Notes under the pieces: generated by a model
Told to the model about the DNA's origin: nothing
The model's database searches: none
The model's input: the letters and a program-made list of their open reading frames with translations, nothing else
Assembly: GCA_026874595.1 (NCBI GenBank)
Contig: CM049318.1
Span: 14,119,241 to 14,183,240, forward strand
Source: Sipunculus nudus
Taxonomy: Eukaryota > Annelida > Sipuncula > Golfingiida > Sipunculidae
Length of the DNA stretch: 64,000 nt
Reading direction: 5' to 3'
In this document: in pieces, positions 24,750-35,292 of the stretch
How positions within the stretch are numbered: position 1 is the stretch's first letter
Layout of the letters: the number at the start of each line of letters is the position of its first letter
Program-made: the position numbers and the translations under genes

Positions 24750-25804
24750 ATAGCGTCTCTTCACCCAGCACTGAACTGGGCGGTCTCGTTCATTCCGCTC
24801 GGCTGCCTCCGTTTCCGTCCCGTCCAGTCTGTTTTCAGATATGACGGTACTACGGCTTTCCGACCATCAACCGGTCGCCCTTCCTAACGAATTCGACGCG
24901 AAGGCTCTCCGACCATGGCTGCAGCTGGAGTTCCTTATCCGGGATTTCCGTTTTCCCACGATCCCGATGCTACCGTTTCTCCAACCGCTTCTCGAGTCGG
25001 TTGGGGTGCTCCCTTAGGCACCTTCCATTCTCCTGCTTGTGGGCTCCGACCGACCAAGTCTACACGTCATCATGCTCCACGTGTCATTTTGTCAACCAAT
25101 AGCGCTTGATATAGTTGCTTGGGTTGTCTACTTCCCTGGGAGCCGAGCTACACTACCAGTTTGAACTGACCAGAATTCCAGGCAGGCTTACGTGTCAGGT
25201 CCGATGGGACTGCCATCGTCCTTGTTATCAGTCTATCGGAAGGTTCTCCGACCTCCCGTCCGTCAATCCGTCGTCCTTCAGTTCAACCTCGCGTGGACGG
25301 CTCCCCGCCCCTTGGATACACCCGACATTTCTCTTTCAGGGCATACCGTGTTCCTGCCCTTTAACCATACAATATGCTGACGCTTCCTCGATTCTCGAGT
25401 TCCGCATCGTTTTACGTGCGGTCGATCATTAGTCTCACCGCTTGATTGTTCTTCCCGTGTTGATTACGACGATCAAGCCCACATGCGGTTGTCGCTTATA
25501 TCAGCATATGGGGCAGCATTTTTGTCGGTCGCTTCTTCCAGGGACGTTTCGTTATTTCGATGTGTGTCTCCGTCTCCGTATCGATCTTACGGCTCAATCC
25601 ATTCCCGATGTCTCGATCATGCTAGCAGCTGCCCTGTCACGCCAGAATGTCCGCTGCGCGACCACTCTCAGTCTCGACAGCGTCTTTTCTACAGCTCGTT
25701 TAGGCTTACCTAGGCGCTCCGGAGGTCGATATATTAGGTTCCCCGAGTCTTCTCGTGTTCCGGCGGTCAGTGCCGCTTCTACCTCCCAACGCGTCCTTCA
25801 CTAG
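24750..25804 (+). pseudogene. DIRS reverse transcriptase end and RNase H remnant
   Basis: Pieces in shifting frames line up with the DIRS RT-RNase H order. First comes FIPLGCLRFRPVQ (24,790, like the conserved IPLARLHMRPIQ stretch). Next is ASRVGWGAPLG (24,985, like the first RNase H motif DAS..GWGA). Then follow GTFRYFDVCLRLRIDLTAQSIPD and AALSRQN (25,540-25,650), like the HIPG..N..AD.LSR end of the domain. RNase H would remove the RNA template after reverse transcription. The upstream RT palm could not be read with confidence. Frames are broken repeatedly and the catalytic Asp of motif 1 appears as Thr. Confidence 0.65.
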
Positions 25805-26210
25805 GCGCTGTTGTCACAGTAGGATCGCCGTTTCCTATTCACCTTTACCCTCCCTTCCGGATCCGTCGGACATTACAAAAAATGGTCTCTATCCCCACTG
25901 CCGTACATTATTCATAATATAACTGTTTCAATCTGCGGCTCCGTGGTTTTCACTGTGCCTCTCATACTCAACAGTTCGCCGCTACTACTTCTCATCTGCT
26001 CACATGCTTACACTTGTCATATATCTCACAGCGCACGGGGTTTCAACGCCGGCTGCTGAACCCGCCGCATCTTCTCGTAGAAAATCTTCCGACCGTTCTC
26101 TGTTTACCGTTGGATCATATACTCCCGCCGGTTTCTGCCGACCGCATGAATCTACTGGATCCTTCAGTGCAACACCTAAATTTCTTCGTATCTTAACTTG
26201 ATCAGAAATA

Positions 26211-26657
26211 TTGACCGTATGCCTCTCTCCGGAGGTATCGGGCCGTCTTATTGTCCGTGTTTGCGTCCCATCGGTCAAGGCCGGGTTCTTTACGTTCCTA
26301 TTGTTCCTGATTCCTTACATGGTGTTAACTTCCATCATTCAGGGTCACGTATCATTACTCCCACAGGGCGTCTCGATAGCATTCTCTACCATCTCTGCGG
26401 TCAAGCGTACCTGTCGTGTCTCATCAACTAGTGTTTCCTCTTGGTCTTGCTTCGGCAGGATACAGGATATGAACATGGAACCTTCTTCAAAGGAAATCAG
26501 TCAAATCACGAAAAGTAACTGGATCAAAGACACTATTCTACTGGCACACGAACATGTCTCAGTGCAAGACCTTTCTTCCTTCCTTGTTCCTGTTCATGAT
26601 GACATCGCTACCTCCCTTGCTTACGTGTCTGGCATCTCAATTTCCATGTTCGAATAA
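26211..26657 (+). pseudogene. DIRS tyrosine recombinase, C-terminal part
   Basis: The last 50 or so residues of this frame match the DIRS/Ngaro recombinase C terminus in order: NWIKDTILLAHEH, then VPVHDDIATSLAYVSGISI, where active relatives read roughly W-x-x-x-x-I-x-x-A-Y-E and H-x-x-R-A-x-A-T-S. The catalytic Arg expected three residues after the His is Ile here, so the enzyme is dead. In an active element it would insert the circular cDNA without a target duplication, in place of an integrase. Confidence 0.65.
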
Positions 26658-26874
26658 CAGGCTCTTTTTTCACGACCTTTTATCTCTGTGATGTCTGTGT
26701 AAAGGCCTGTGGTCTGTATTCTATAGGTCCTTTTGTAGCTGTTGGTGAGGTTCTTCCTTCTCATCGCTGTCTTCCACCTCTTCGACGACTACTGCTCCTG
26801 CTGGGTCTTCTCAGACGTCTCCGGACGATCCTCGTCTTCCTCTTGTATCTCCCCCTCCTAATGGGTTATTTCCA

Positions 26875-26985
26875 TTTTCTCATTAATACAGAAATCGCTC
26901 ACAGTTTGGTTTAAGAAATAAAACCCCTAAGCCCCTCGCCGTGAATGTTATGTTAGTAAACTAATGTGAGCTTTTATGTATTACA
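26875..26985. repeat. Internal complementary region (ICR) of the DIRS-like element
   Basis: The first part (cattaatacagaaatcgctc, 26,881-26,900) is the complement of the left ITR's outer edge (gagcgttttctgtagtaacg). The second part (cccctcgccgtgaat, then gttagtaaac) is the complement of the extreme right end around 27,185-27,220. An ICR matching both ends is diagnostic for the DIRS replication scheme. Confidence 0.75.
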
Positions 26986-27033
26986 AATACATGCCCGTCC
27001 CAGCCCTGCCTCTTGTCTCAGAAAAAATATAAA

Positions 27034-27235
27034 AATGAGACCCAAAGTATGACGTAGGTGGCTCGAGAGTGAAGCGGAATTGGGCGATAATAGGTCCATT
27101 TAGGGGTTATTTTCGTTATGATCTGGCGAGGTAAACTCCTAAGGAGAAAATTTTCATTAATACAGAAGAGCTCTTAAGTTAACTAACAAAACCACAATTC
27201 ACGGCGAGGGAATTGGGGGCTTTCGCTTATAATTT
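27034..27235 (-). repeat. Right inverted terminal repeat and right-end extension of the DIRS-like element
   Basis: 27,034-27,175 is the inverse of the left ITR. 27,176-27,235 (aattcacggcgagggaattg) has no partner at the left end but pairs with the ICR, as the longer right end of DIRS elements does. Confidence 0.7.
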
Positions 27236-27577
27236 CAATTTTTTTTTTTTATAAAACATAATTGATTTAATTTGGGAGGAATAGGCGTGATTCCCATGAA
27301 TCACATGAAAGCATCAACATGAATATGAAGATACGCTTCATCAACATGAATATGAAGAAGACTCTGTCTTCTTTTCTTGTCTGTCATTTTCTTCATAAAT
27401 AGTTTTTTTCTGTTTTTCAATACATCACTTATCTTTCATGCTTGATATTAACAAAAAAATCCAAGATTTTAAATAGATATATCGTTGGTAATATTTTCTT
27501 AATTAGTTTTCTGTCAACAAATAATTGGCAAATTATAGATTATATTTGTACCTCATTCCTTCCAATTATTTGACCCC

Positions 27578-27596
27578 CTCCCCCCCCCCCCCCCGC
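27578..27596. repeat. Homopolymeric C run
   Basis: A C-only run follows CCCCTC. Its length is likely imprecise in assembly. Similar runs occur at 54,509-54,538 (C), 53,267-53,280 and 55,908-55,920 (G). Confidence 0.8.
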
Positions 27597-28578
27597 AGAT
27601 ATTGACCTGTTGATTCACGTGTTGTAGAACTCACAATCACGAATAACCTTTAACCCAAATTCTTAAATTCACCTTCAGAAACTACTGCGCTAAATATTGG
27701 ATAATGAGGTATTATAAGTGCCTCATTTTTCATTTTTAATAGTTAACCTTAGTGCTATATCTATATTTGGTAGGTGTCGTCATGTTCATATCTGGCTGAC
27801 TGAGGAAAATGTATAAAGGTCGAGTCTCGGATATTAATCACCTTAAAATGCTTAAAGGAAATGCAATAAGGTAAATTAAAAATTTTATCAGTTGAAGTCG
27901 CACTGAAAAAAAGGCTGTAGAAAAAGAACTTCTCATAGAAGAACTTCTGAATAGCGTATTTTTAAATTATTTACCTTGTTGATGCCATTATGTAAATGCA
28001 GCAATTATGTTTTCTTGAAAGATATGGTGCACAATCAGTCTTGATATAACATAAGGACTTTCCGCAAGTTTAATCATAGTTTGTTATATATTTGTTAAAC
28101 AATTCGATTACAAAATGGTTTTTCAATAAGGAAATTCTAAATATTTTATCAGTTGTCGCAATGAAAATAGGATGTAAGTTTCATATAGGAACTTCTAAAT
28201 AGAATCTATCTAAAAAAAATTACCTTGTTGATGCCATTGAGTGAGTGCAGGATTTATGTTCTATTGAAAGATATGGTGCAAAAACAATCTTGATAAAACA
28301 TAAGGACTTTCCGTCAGTTTAATCCTAGTTTGTTTTATGTTATTTTTCCTTTCGAAGAAATCAATTGGACATGCAGAATTTCCTGTTTCTTTTTTTTTTT
28401 TGCAATATATTTCAATATTGTGATAGTAAAATTGTATTCATGGTGCAGGAACAAGGTATAGTATTTTCGTACCATTGGGATTATTTATATTTATATTTTT
28501 GAACTATTGAATGGTGAATAAATATTCAAAAAGTTTATTAAAGGCTCTCCCTCTTGTCGCGCACTGAACCTTTAATAT

Positions 28579-29819
28579 TGTCAAGGTTTAAACCCCAGGC
28601 AATCCTAAGGTACCTTGCCCCCAGGTTCTTTCATCATCAAATAATCAAATACAGCATGTGGATGCACAGTTCCATGCAAACAGAAACAAGTCAGCAAGTA
28701 TTTATATTATATTTATTAACAAAAATACACTTATTTAGTATCTTAACGGTGCATAAAATCAGTGGCTCTGGCTTGGTGGCAACACGTCAAGGCATATGAA
28801 TGAAAAGGGTCCTGAATGTGTCACGATACCAGTTAAATCTGCAATGATTAAAGAGAAGAGACTTGAGACTTTATATGAGACTTCTTTAAAAATCTGAGCT
28901 ACTTTAATAGTTACTCCTTTTATGCTTCTAACACTGTATACCAATACAGATACGAATTAGATGTAGATAATATTGCTAAAAAAATATACACATTATCTAG
29001 TCAGTTTACGGGTTGAAAGAGTAACAATACCAAGAAACAAAGATAATACTGGTCTTCCTAGCTTTTACTTTATTACTGTATAAATGGGCTACAATAAAGA
29101 AGGAGGTTCTGGAGACTTTTTTAGAAATAAATGTGGGACTCACCATAAATGCTGTATCGGTTATGCGGTACACATAGGCCTGGCACTGGCAGTCAACCCT
29201 GAGGTCCTTTTGGTCCCTAGTACTGGCCCACAGAATACCACACAGACGGCTCCTGAGTAGGTGTTTCCATTCTTATAGTGGTTCTCACCAAACGGTTATG
29301 CCCATGAGCTGGCCTTAGGCTTGATAATCACAGTAAGAGTTGGCCTTATTGAAAGTTCAAAGGTCCAGGTTCTGTTCCACTCTGTAAAACACATCTCTAG
29401 ACCCCAAATTATGTACAGTTCATGGTGGGTGTACAGAGCACATCCTCATGCTACGAGGGTCTCATGCCAACTGCCGTTCCTCTCCCCGAGAGCCCACTTG
29501 GCCCCAGCATGAATTCCCAAAAAAGCCCCAGAACCAGTTTGTGAAATTATTGTAACCCTATCCTTGTTCAAGTCTTTTATTAAAGAAACACCACAGAGTT
29601 GCTATGCTTCAGTGATCACTGTGCACCACTGAAAGAAACCCTACTCAAGTGGGGTCTAGAGGAAAGCACAGGTTTGTTCTAAATGACTGGCGGGGGGGGG
29701 GGGTTGTTTCTACCAGTATATGGGTGAACCCATGGGGGGGTTTTACACTTTGGAGGGTGGCAATAATAATAATATTGACTTTATTATACTTAACGTGTCA
29801 TAGGGGCAATTCTGTGACA
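28579..29819 (-). repeat. 3' LTR of the Gmr1-type element
   Basis: 1,241 bp, matching 35,293-36,545. By eye I count about 20 differences outside the G runs at 29,690 and 29,733, so identity is roughly 98%. It has TG...CA ends. Confidence 0.93.
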
Positions 29820-29837
29820 TCACTCCCCCCTAAAAGA
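29820..29837 (-). other. Polypurine tract of the Gmr1-type element
   Basis: On the minus strand it reads cttttaggggggagtga directly before the 3' LTR. It is the expected primer site for plus-strand DNA synthesis. Confidence 0.75.
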
Positions 29838-30040
29838 AGAAAATGCTTGCATTTTCTCATAGTATTATCGATTCCTCGGTTACGTTAAGACTCCTTATTC
29901 CGAATATCATGCCACATTCAGATTATAACATATTTCAAAACTGGTAATTTCGTATATTTCAATTATTACCACTAAGCCACTTTTAAGTATATGTGCATTT
30001 TACAATATATACAATATGTAAATCGACAATGATGCATCAA

Positions 30041-30420
30041 CTAAACCAATTGGACCCTGCTCAAGAAATCTGGTCCATGGTTATCCTTCCCGGGAACTGC
30101 TTCCACCTTAAACTGATACTCTTGCAGTATCATGGCCCATCTCATAATCCGTTTGTTAAGTGTTTTGGACTGGTTTATGTATAATAGGGGCCTATGATCG
30201 GTCTGAATCACGAAAGGTCTGCCAACCAAATACACATCAAACTTTCCTGTGGCCCACACGATGGCTAGAGCTTCCCTTTCGATCACAGAGTAATTCTGTT
30301 CTGCATCGGAAAGTTTACGACTTCCATAGCCACTGGGAAAAGAAGACCATTAGCCTCCTGCATAAGGATGCATCCCAATCCTTTGTCGGAAGCATCGGTT
30401 CTCTAAACAAACTGTTTCGA
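30041..30420 (-). pseudogene. RNase H domain, end of pol, Gmr1-type element
   Basis: The minus strand reads EREALAIVWATGKFDVYLVG, then QTDHRPLLYI and a C-terminal FKVEAVPGKDNHGPDFLSR, the standard gypsy RNase H series. The N-terminal part (KPPILQLPDFSKQFV at about 30,405) is in another frame, so at least one frameshift separates it from RT. It is the last domain before the polypurine tract, which places integrase upstream rather than at the end of pol. Confidence 0.85.
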
Positions 30421-30523
30421 GAAATCAGGTAATTGCAGGATTGGAGGTTTCACCAGCATGGACTTGAGAGTCAGAAAAGACTTTTCCTGAGCATCACCCC
30501 ACTGGATTTTATTACTCTGGCCT

Positions 30524-31981
30524 CTACGAGTCAGATCTGTTAGGGGCACTGCCACCTCTGCATAATTGGGAATGAATTTCCGGTAATACCCGGAGAGTCC
30601 TAGAAATGATCTCACCTCCTTTTTTAGTAGTAGGTCGTTCTGTACTATGGATCTTACTCAAGAGCTGGGGATCCGTTGCTAGTCCACCTTTGCCAACCAT
30701 GTGTCCTAGAAATTCCAAATCTGAGAATCCAAAGAAACATTTTGCAGGTTTTGCGGCCAAGTTAGCCTGCTTGAGTATCCTAATAACAGTCTCTAGAAGA
30801 CTCATGTGTTCTGACCATGTAACAGAATGACACAGGACATTATCTATGTAACAACAGACGCCCCTGACATTTGAAAATACCTTCCTCCTTATTCTGGTGA
30901 ATACAGCACCAGCCACCACCAGACCAAATGGCATGAACCGAAACTGATACTGACCTTCAGGCGTAACGAAAGCAGTCAGGTGCTTCGATTGAGGGGCCAT
31001 AGGAATCTGCCAGTACCCTTTGGTGAGGTCTAGTTTAGAGAAATATCGGCTTTTGTGGAGCTCAGCAAATAAGTCATCAGGATTAGGCATAGGCTCAGGG
31101 TCAAAAAGTATGAGCCGGTTTAGTTTGCGGAAATCAACACAAAAACGCACCGACGAATCTCTTTTTCTTACCATTACTACTGGCGAACTGTAATTTGAGC
31201 TTGACCTTTCTATGACACCCAACGAAAGCATATCTCGTATTTCCTCCCTCATTGTATCCCTCAAAGCATGGGGTACAGGATAAGGTTTGGATCTGACAGG
31301 CTGGTCTGTGATGAGTTGCAACTCACATTCTATAATGTGTGTTTGCTTTGGGGCATCCGAAAAATGGTTCTCAAACTTATTTAAAAGGGCTCTAAGCTCA
31401 GCGGATTGTTCTGAAGAAAGATCCTTACTGATATGAACATCGGATGGTCCTTGTTTGCGGGTCACGCTTGGTAATGGAACAATGCTCTTTCCATCATCAA
31501 TGCCTACCTTTTGTTGCATTTCCATAGGACTGCGCAGGATAGGCTCTTTGATCTCACAGGTAGAGCAAGACAGATCAAACAGACAGCCTGCAGTCACTTC
31601 GGAGTTGTCTCTGGATATATACTTCTTTAACATATTGATGTGGAAGGATTTAATCTTACCGTTAACCTTTATTTTGTAGTCACAATCATTGAACCGGTGT
31701 AGTACTTCAAATTGGCCCTTCCACTGAAGCAACAACTTACTTCTGTCTGTGGGGAGCAAGACCAAAACTTTGTCACCTACCTGCAAATGTCGAGGCTTGG
31801 CCCTCCTATTATGATATACTCTGTATCTTTCCGCTGACTGACTTTGCATCTGTTGAGCCAAATCACAGGTGTCCTTCAGCTTCTGCTTAAGATCTAGAAC
31901 ATATTGATATGTGGTTTTAACCTCTGATTCAGTACCTTCTTTCGTCAGTAACTCCTTCAGTTCCATCATCGGACCTCTCAC
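30524..31981 (-). pseudogene. Integrase C-terminal (GPY/F) module plus reverse transcriptase
   Basis: Residues 1-125 are the end of integrase: a helical part, RHLQVGDKVLVLLP (residues 65-78) and a GPY/F-like block ending FHINMLKKY (113-121). From about residue 215 the frame is a gypsy RT: PVRSKPYPVPHA, VRFCVDFRKLN, FSKLDLTKGYWQIPM, FRFMPFGL, and CCYIDNVLCHS in place of the YIDD box. The second catalytic Asp is thus Asn, which should abolish polymerisation. The tether (FLGHMVG) follows. The first in-frame Met is internal to the integrase, because a frameshift at about 31,990-32,020 cuts the upstream integrase core from this part. A further shift near 30,600 leads into the FLGLSGYYRKF thumb. 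Confidence 0.88.
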
Positions 31982-33456
31982 ATGCCTGCCATAAAGTAAA
32001 TCGAATGGTGAAAGCCACCAAGAGAATCATGCGGGGACTCACGGTAAGCAAACAGGACTGGTGCCAGATACCGGTCCCAGTCCCGTGGCCTTTCTGCACA
32101 CATTCTCTTCAGCATTTTCTTCAACGTATCGTTGAATTTTTCAACCATACCATTACACCTGGGATTGTAAGGGGTTGTAGTAAGTTGCTTGATACTAAGC
32201 AGACGACTTACCTCTCTCATTACTGATGATGTGAACTGACTACCCATATCTGTAAGAACTTCAGCTGGAATGCCTAATCTACTATAGATATCAATGAGAA
32301 CCTCTGCTACAGATTCGGCTTCAACATTCTTTAGCGCTATAGCCTCTGGGTAACGGGTAGCATAATCCATTACGGTTAGAATGAAACGGTTACCTCGTTC
32401 TGACGCAGGATGGATAGGCCCGACCAGGTCCATGGCTATACGTTGATAGGGTTGATCAATAAGGGGCATTCTACCGAGAGGCACCTTTGTCACCTTAACT
32501 TTCTGGATGGTCCTTTGACAAATATCACACGACTTGCAATACTGTGCTACATCAGCTTGCACACCTGGCCAATGGAAATGGGAAACTACTCTCTCAAGAT
32601 TGCGACCTATACCTTGATGTCCAGACATTATGCCTTCATGGGCTAGTTTAATCACATCCGCCCTGAAACAAGTTGGTACCACAAATTGAGTGTGGTAACT
32701 GCTTTGAACATATTTATCCGGCCTCATACGAACCAAGGCCCCATTCTTCGTGTCAAACTTGAACTTACCTTCTTGCTTTTGAGAAACCTTGTCCCAGAGA
32801 ATTGACAATGATTTGTCATTCTGTTGTGCTTCGAGGAATTCTGCACGAGTGACCTCTGCTATGGAACTCGGTACAGACAGTGGTTTTGTTGGTTTACTCA
32901 CCGTCTTAACCATGGCTCTGGTTTGTACTGAGCTGGCAGTTTCTATCACAGGATGGGACCAACTGGGATCGGGACACTGTGGTTCCCGTGCCCCTTTTAT
33001 ATTCCCAATGATCACATCGTAGACAGGATTATCCATGCACAAAGCTTCCATTTCACCAACAAAGTAGGGGGTGTTTACATGAACTTTAGCTAGAGGAAAC
33101 TGTTTTACTGTACCATCTATAAGTACACAAGTTTGTGTTTTCCCGGTCAAGTGACCATTATTGACAAGTGCGGATCTTACAACCGCACTGCTACAACCGG
33201 TATCCCTCAAGACTGAAACCTCATGTTCAGCCAAAGCACCCTTACATGTTGGCATACCAGGCGGGTGGGATTCTGGTGTGCCCACCTTACCAGGACATTC
33301 GACATTCAACATTTCTATTCTGGACCTACGTGTTGTCTGAAACCATGCTTGTGCCTCTGATACACCTGAACTCACCTCAGACTTACTTGTTTTAAGAGCT
33401 TCCTTGATGGCTTCTACCAGCAAATCTTTCCGGTCCAGCATTTGAAATCCCTGCAC
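31978..33456 (-). pseudogene. Protease and integrase of the Gmr1-type element
   Basis: This 492-residue frame holds an aspartic protease with LRDTGCSS (Asp85-Thr-Gly) and a C-terminal DVIIGN. The integrase follows: zinc-binding HEGIMSGH (273-280) with CKSCDIC (307-313), and the catalytic core with Asp343 (MDLVGP), Asp403 (LTDMGSQF) and Glu439 (VEKFN), a D-D-35-E spacing. Protease would cut the polyprotein and integrase would insert the cDNA. The catalytic residues of both are intact. The frame begins in overlap with the end of gag and is lost at 31,978 by a frameshift just before SPFDLLYGR-type sequence. Confidence 0.92.
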
Positions 33457-34459
33457 ATTACTTTATTCCTTATTGGTAACTTACACTGGAATGATTTGTG
33501 TCCCTGACCACCACAATTGTAACACTTGTATCCTGGAGAATTACCAGTGGCAGTTTTAGGCCCGGTAGAAGAACTTGTATATGTATAACTTGTAGTACGC
33601 CTAGGACCATTGAAGGATTGTCTACCCACTCCCAGTTGTTTGCCTTTATCCTGATTACTACCTGGAAATGGTTTATTAGAACCAGTAAAACTGGACTTAC
33701 CATGTGCTTCAACAAACCGTTCAGCTATTTCTGTCATCGCATCAATATTCGAACAGCTTCTCTCCCTCAAGAAAACTGAAAGATCATTTGAACAAGAATT
33801 CATGAATTGTTCCCTCAAGAAAACATCTATCAGGTCTCATATGTATGTTCCATATCTACCATTCTAATCCAGTTATGCAAGTATCCACTGATTCTTGAGG
33901 CAAACTGACTTGGCGTCTCATTCTTCTGAGGTCGGGATGTACGGAACCTAGTCCTGTAACCTTCATCAGTCATTTGGTATTCCCTTAACAATGCTAATTT
34001 CAATCTACTATAGTGTAAGGCATCTTCAGAGGAAAGTCTAGAATAAACATTAAGTGCCTTACCTTTCAGGAGGGCACTAAGCCGAAGAGCCCAGTCACTT
34101 TTGTTCCACTTCTGGCTTGTTGCAAATCTCTCAAAACGATCAAGGTATGCATCCAACTGGTCAGTATTTTCATCAAAGGTAGGAATTTTTACAGAAGGAA
34201 TGGATACACTACTGGGACTTACCTCTTGAATCGGACTTGTCTCAGCTATCTGGGCTTTCAATTTCAGAACTTCTAGTTCATGCTCACGTGAGCGATTGAG
34301 AGCTCTTTCATCACGCTCCCTAGCTCTTTCATCACGCTCCCTCTCTCTCTCCTTTTTCTCCTCCATATGCTTCATCTCCCTATCGACAAAACTTTGGAGA
34401 TCACCCCCTTTAAACCCTAATCTCTCCCCTAGAAAAACAATTTCTTTGAGATCTTCCAT
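33414..34459 (-). pseudogene. gag of the Gmr1-type element, one frameshift
   Basis: It starts at MEDLKEIVFLGERLGF (34,459). Residues 25-60 are a charged Glu/Arg coiled coil. A capsid-like helical region follows (VKIPTFDENTDQLDAYLDRF, then LLREYQMTD and FASRISGYL). The frame stops at about 33,830 and resumes one base over (FLREQFMNSC) to a CCHC knuckle CYNCGGQGHKSFQC at about 33,500. Gag would form the particle and bind element RNA. There is one internal frameshift; otherwise it is well preserved. Confidence 0.88.
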
Positions 34460-34599
34460 TATAAAGGAATATACAATACTCCAGTAACAGTACACAATAC
34501 CAACTAACTACAGGGACTTTATCAAAAATACACAAGAATGAGTTCACTTAACAGAACCCTGTACCACAGTAGACTGCCCTAACCCGAGCGACTGCTAAT

Positions 34600-35055
34600 G
34601 TCAATTATACGAACTAACAAGTCTGCTCTTGTGCCCTATAATATTAATCAACAGGCACAGTTTGCCGCCGTAGCGTGCTAAAACTGGACTCCAGCCGTAG
34701 CCGACAAATCACCACCGCAGCGTGACTATACTATAAAAAAACAGCCAGAGCTGTGAACAAATGACCACCGCAGTGACCATACAAAATAGCCGCAGCTATA
34801 AACAAATTACCACCGCAGTGTAACTACACAAGACAGCCGCAGCTGTTACCAAATTACTGCCGAAGCAGGAATAAACGAAACAAACAGCCTCAGCTGTAAA
34901 CAAATCCGCCCTAGCGGGAATACACAAACCAAACACCACCGCAGCGTGTCTGTACCAAACAGCCTCAGCTGTAAACAAATCCGCCCTAGCGGGAATACAC
35001 AAAACAAACACCACCGCAGCGGGGACATAAATAACAGTCGCACCTGTCAAAATAA
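34600..35055 (-). repeat. Imperfect tandem repeats in the element's untranslated leader
   Basis: Between the primer site and gag, words such as accaccgcagcg, cagcctcagctgtaaacaaa and ccgccctagcgggaatacac recur with spacings of about 55-110 bp. Several are short self-complementary units (CAGCcTCAGCTG, CCGCcctaGCGG). Tandem structured leaders in LTR elements may serve packaging or dimerisation; that role is inference. Confidence 0.7.
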
Positions 35056-35277
35056 AGTATACAGAAAACTACAAATACACCACTTGACCTTGAGGAGTTG
35101 GCTCTTTACCTGATGTTATCACATGACACTACCTGCAACACAGTTGCACTCAAGGATTTCCATTTTACAGAGTGGACCAGACTGGACAATTAAACATCTC
35201 AATTGCTTGGAACTGTGCTTCTCCCTTAGATATATAATACTAAATAATTAAGAAATATCTCCTTCAGGAGATATCCT

Positions 35278-35290
35278 GGTCACGGCACCA
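35278..35290 (-). other. Primer binding site, complementary to the tRNA-His 3' end
   Basis: On the minus strand TGGTGCCGTGACC begins two bases inside the 5' LTR. Its complement GTCACGGCACCA equals the usual animal tRNA-His acceptor end plus CCA. tRNA would prime minus-strand DNA. Confidence 0.75.
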
Positions 35291-35292
35291 TT

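Larger units (their letters stand above)
21754..27235 (+). mobile_element. DIRS-type tyrosine-recombinase retrotransposon, degraded
   Basis: The two ends are inverted repeats of about 145 bp (21,754-21,899 and 27,034-27,175). An internal complementary region at 26,875-26,985 matches the outer edges of both ends, which is the hallmark of DIRS elements that replicate through a circular intermediate. Inside, on the plus strand, are RT/RNase H remnants (24,750-25,800) and the C-terminal part of a tyrosine recombinase (26,490-26,657). Many stops and shifts make it inactive. It inserted between parts of copy C that are contiguous in copy B. GC content is clearly higher than in its surroundings. Confidence 0.8.

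Noticed and set aside
28554-29512. Open frames inside the LTRs, duplicated at 35,292-36,228
   Set aside because: They exist in both LTRs because the LTRs are copies. They show no domain and lie in the wrong place for an LTR-element gene.
30606-33395. Plus-strand open frames across the Gmr1-type pol region
   Set aside because: They are antisense shadows of the well-conserved minus-strand protease, integrase and RT.
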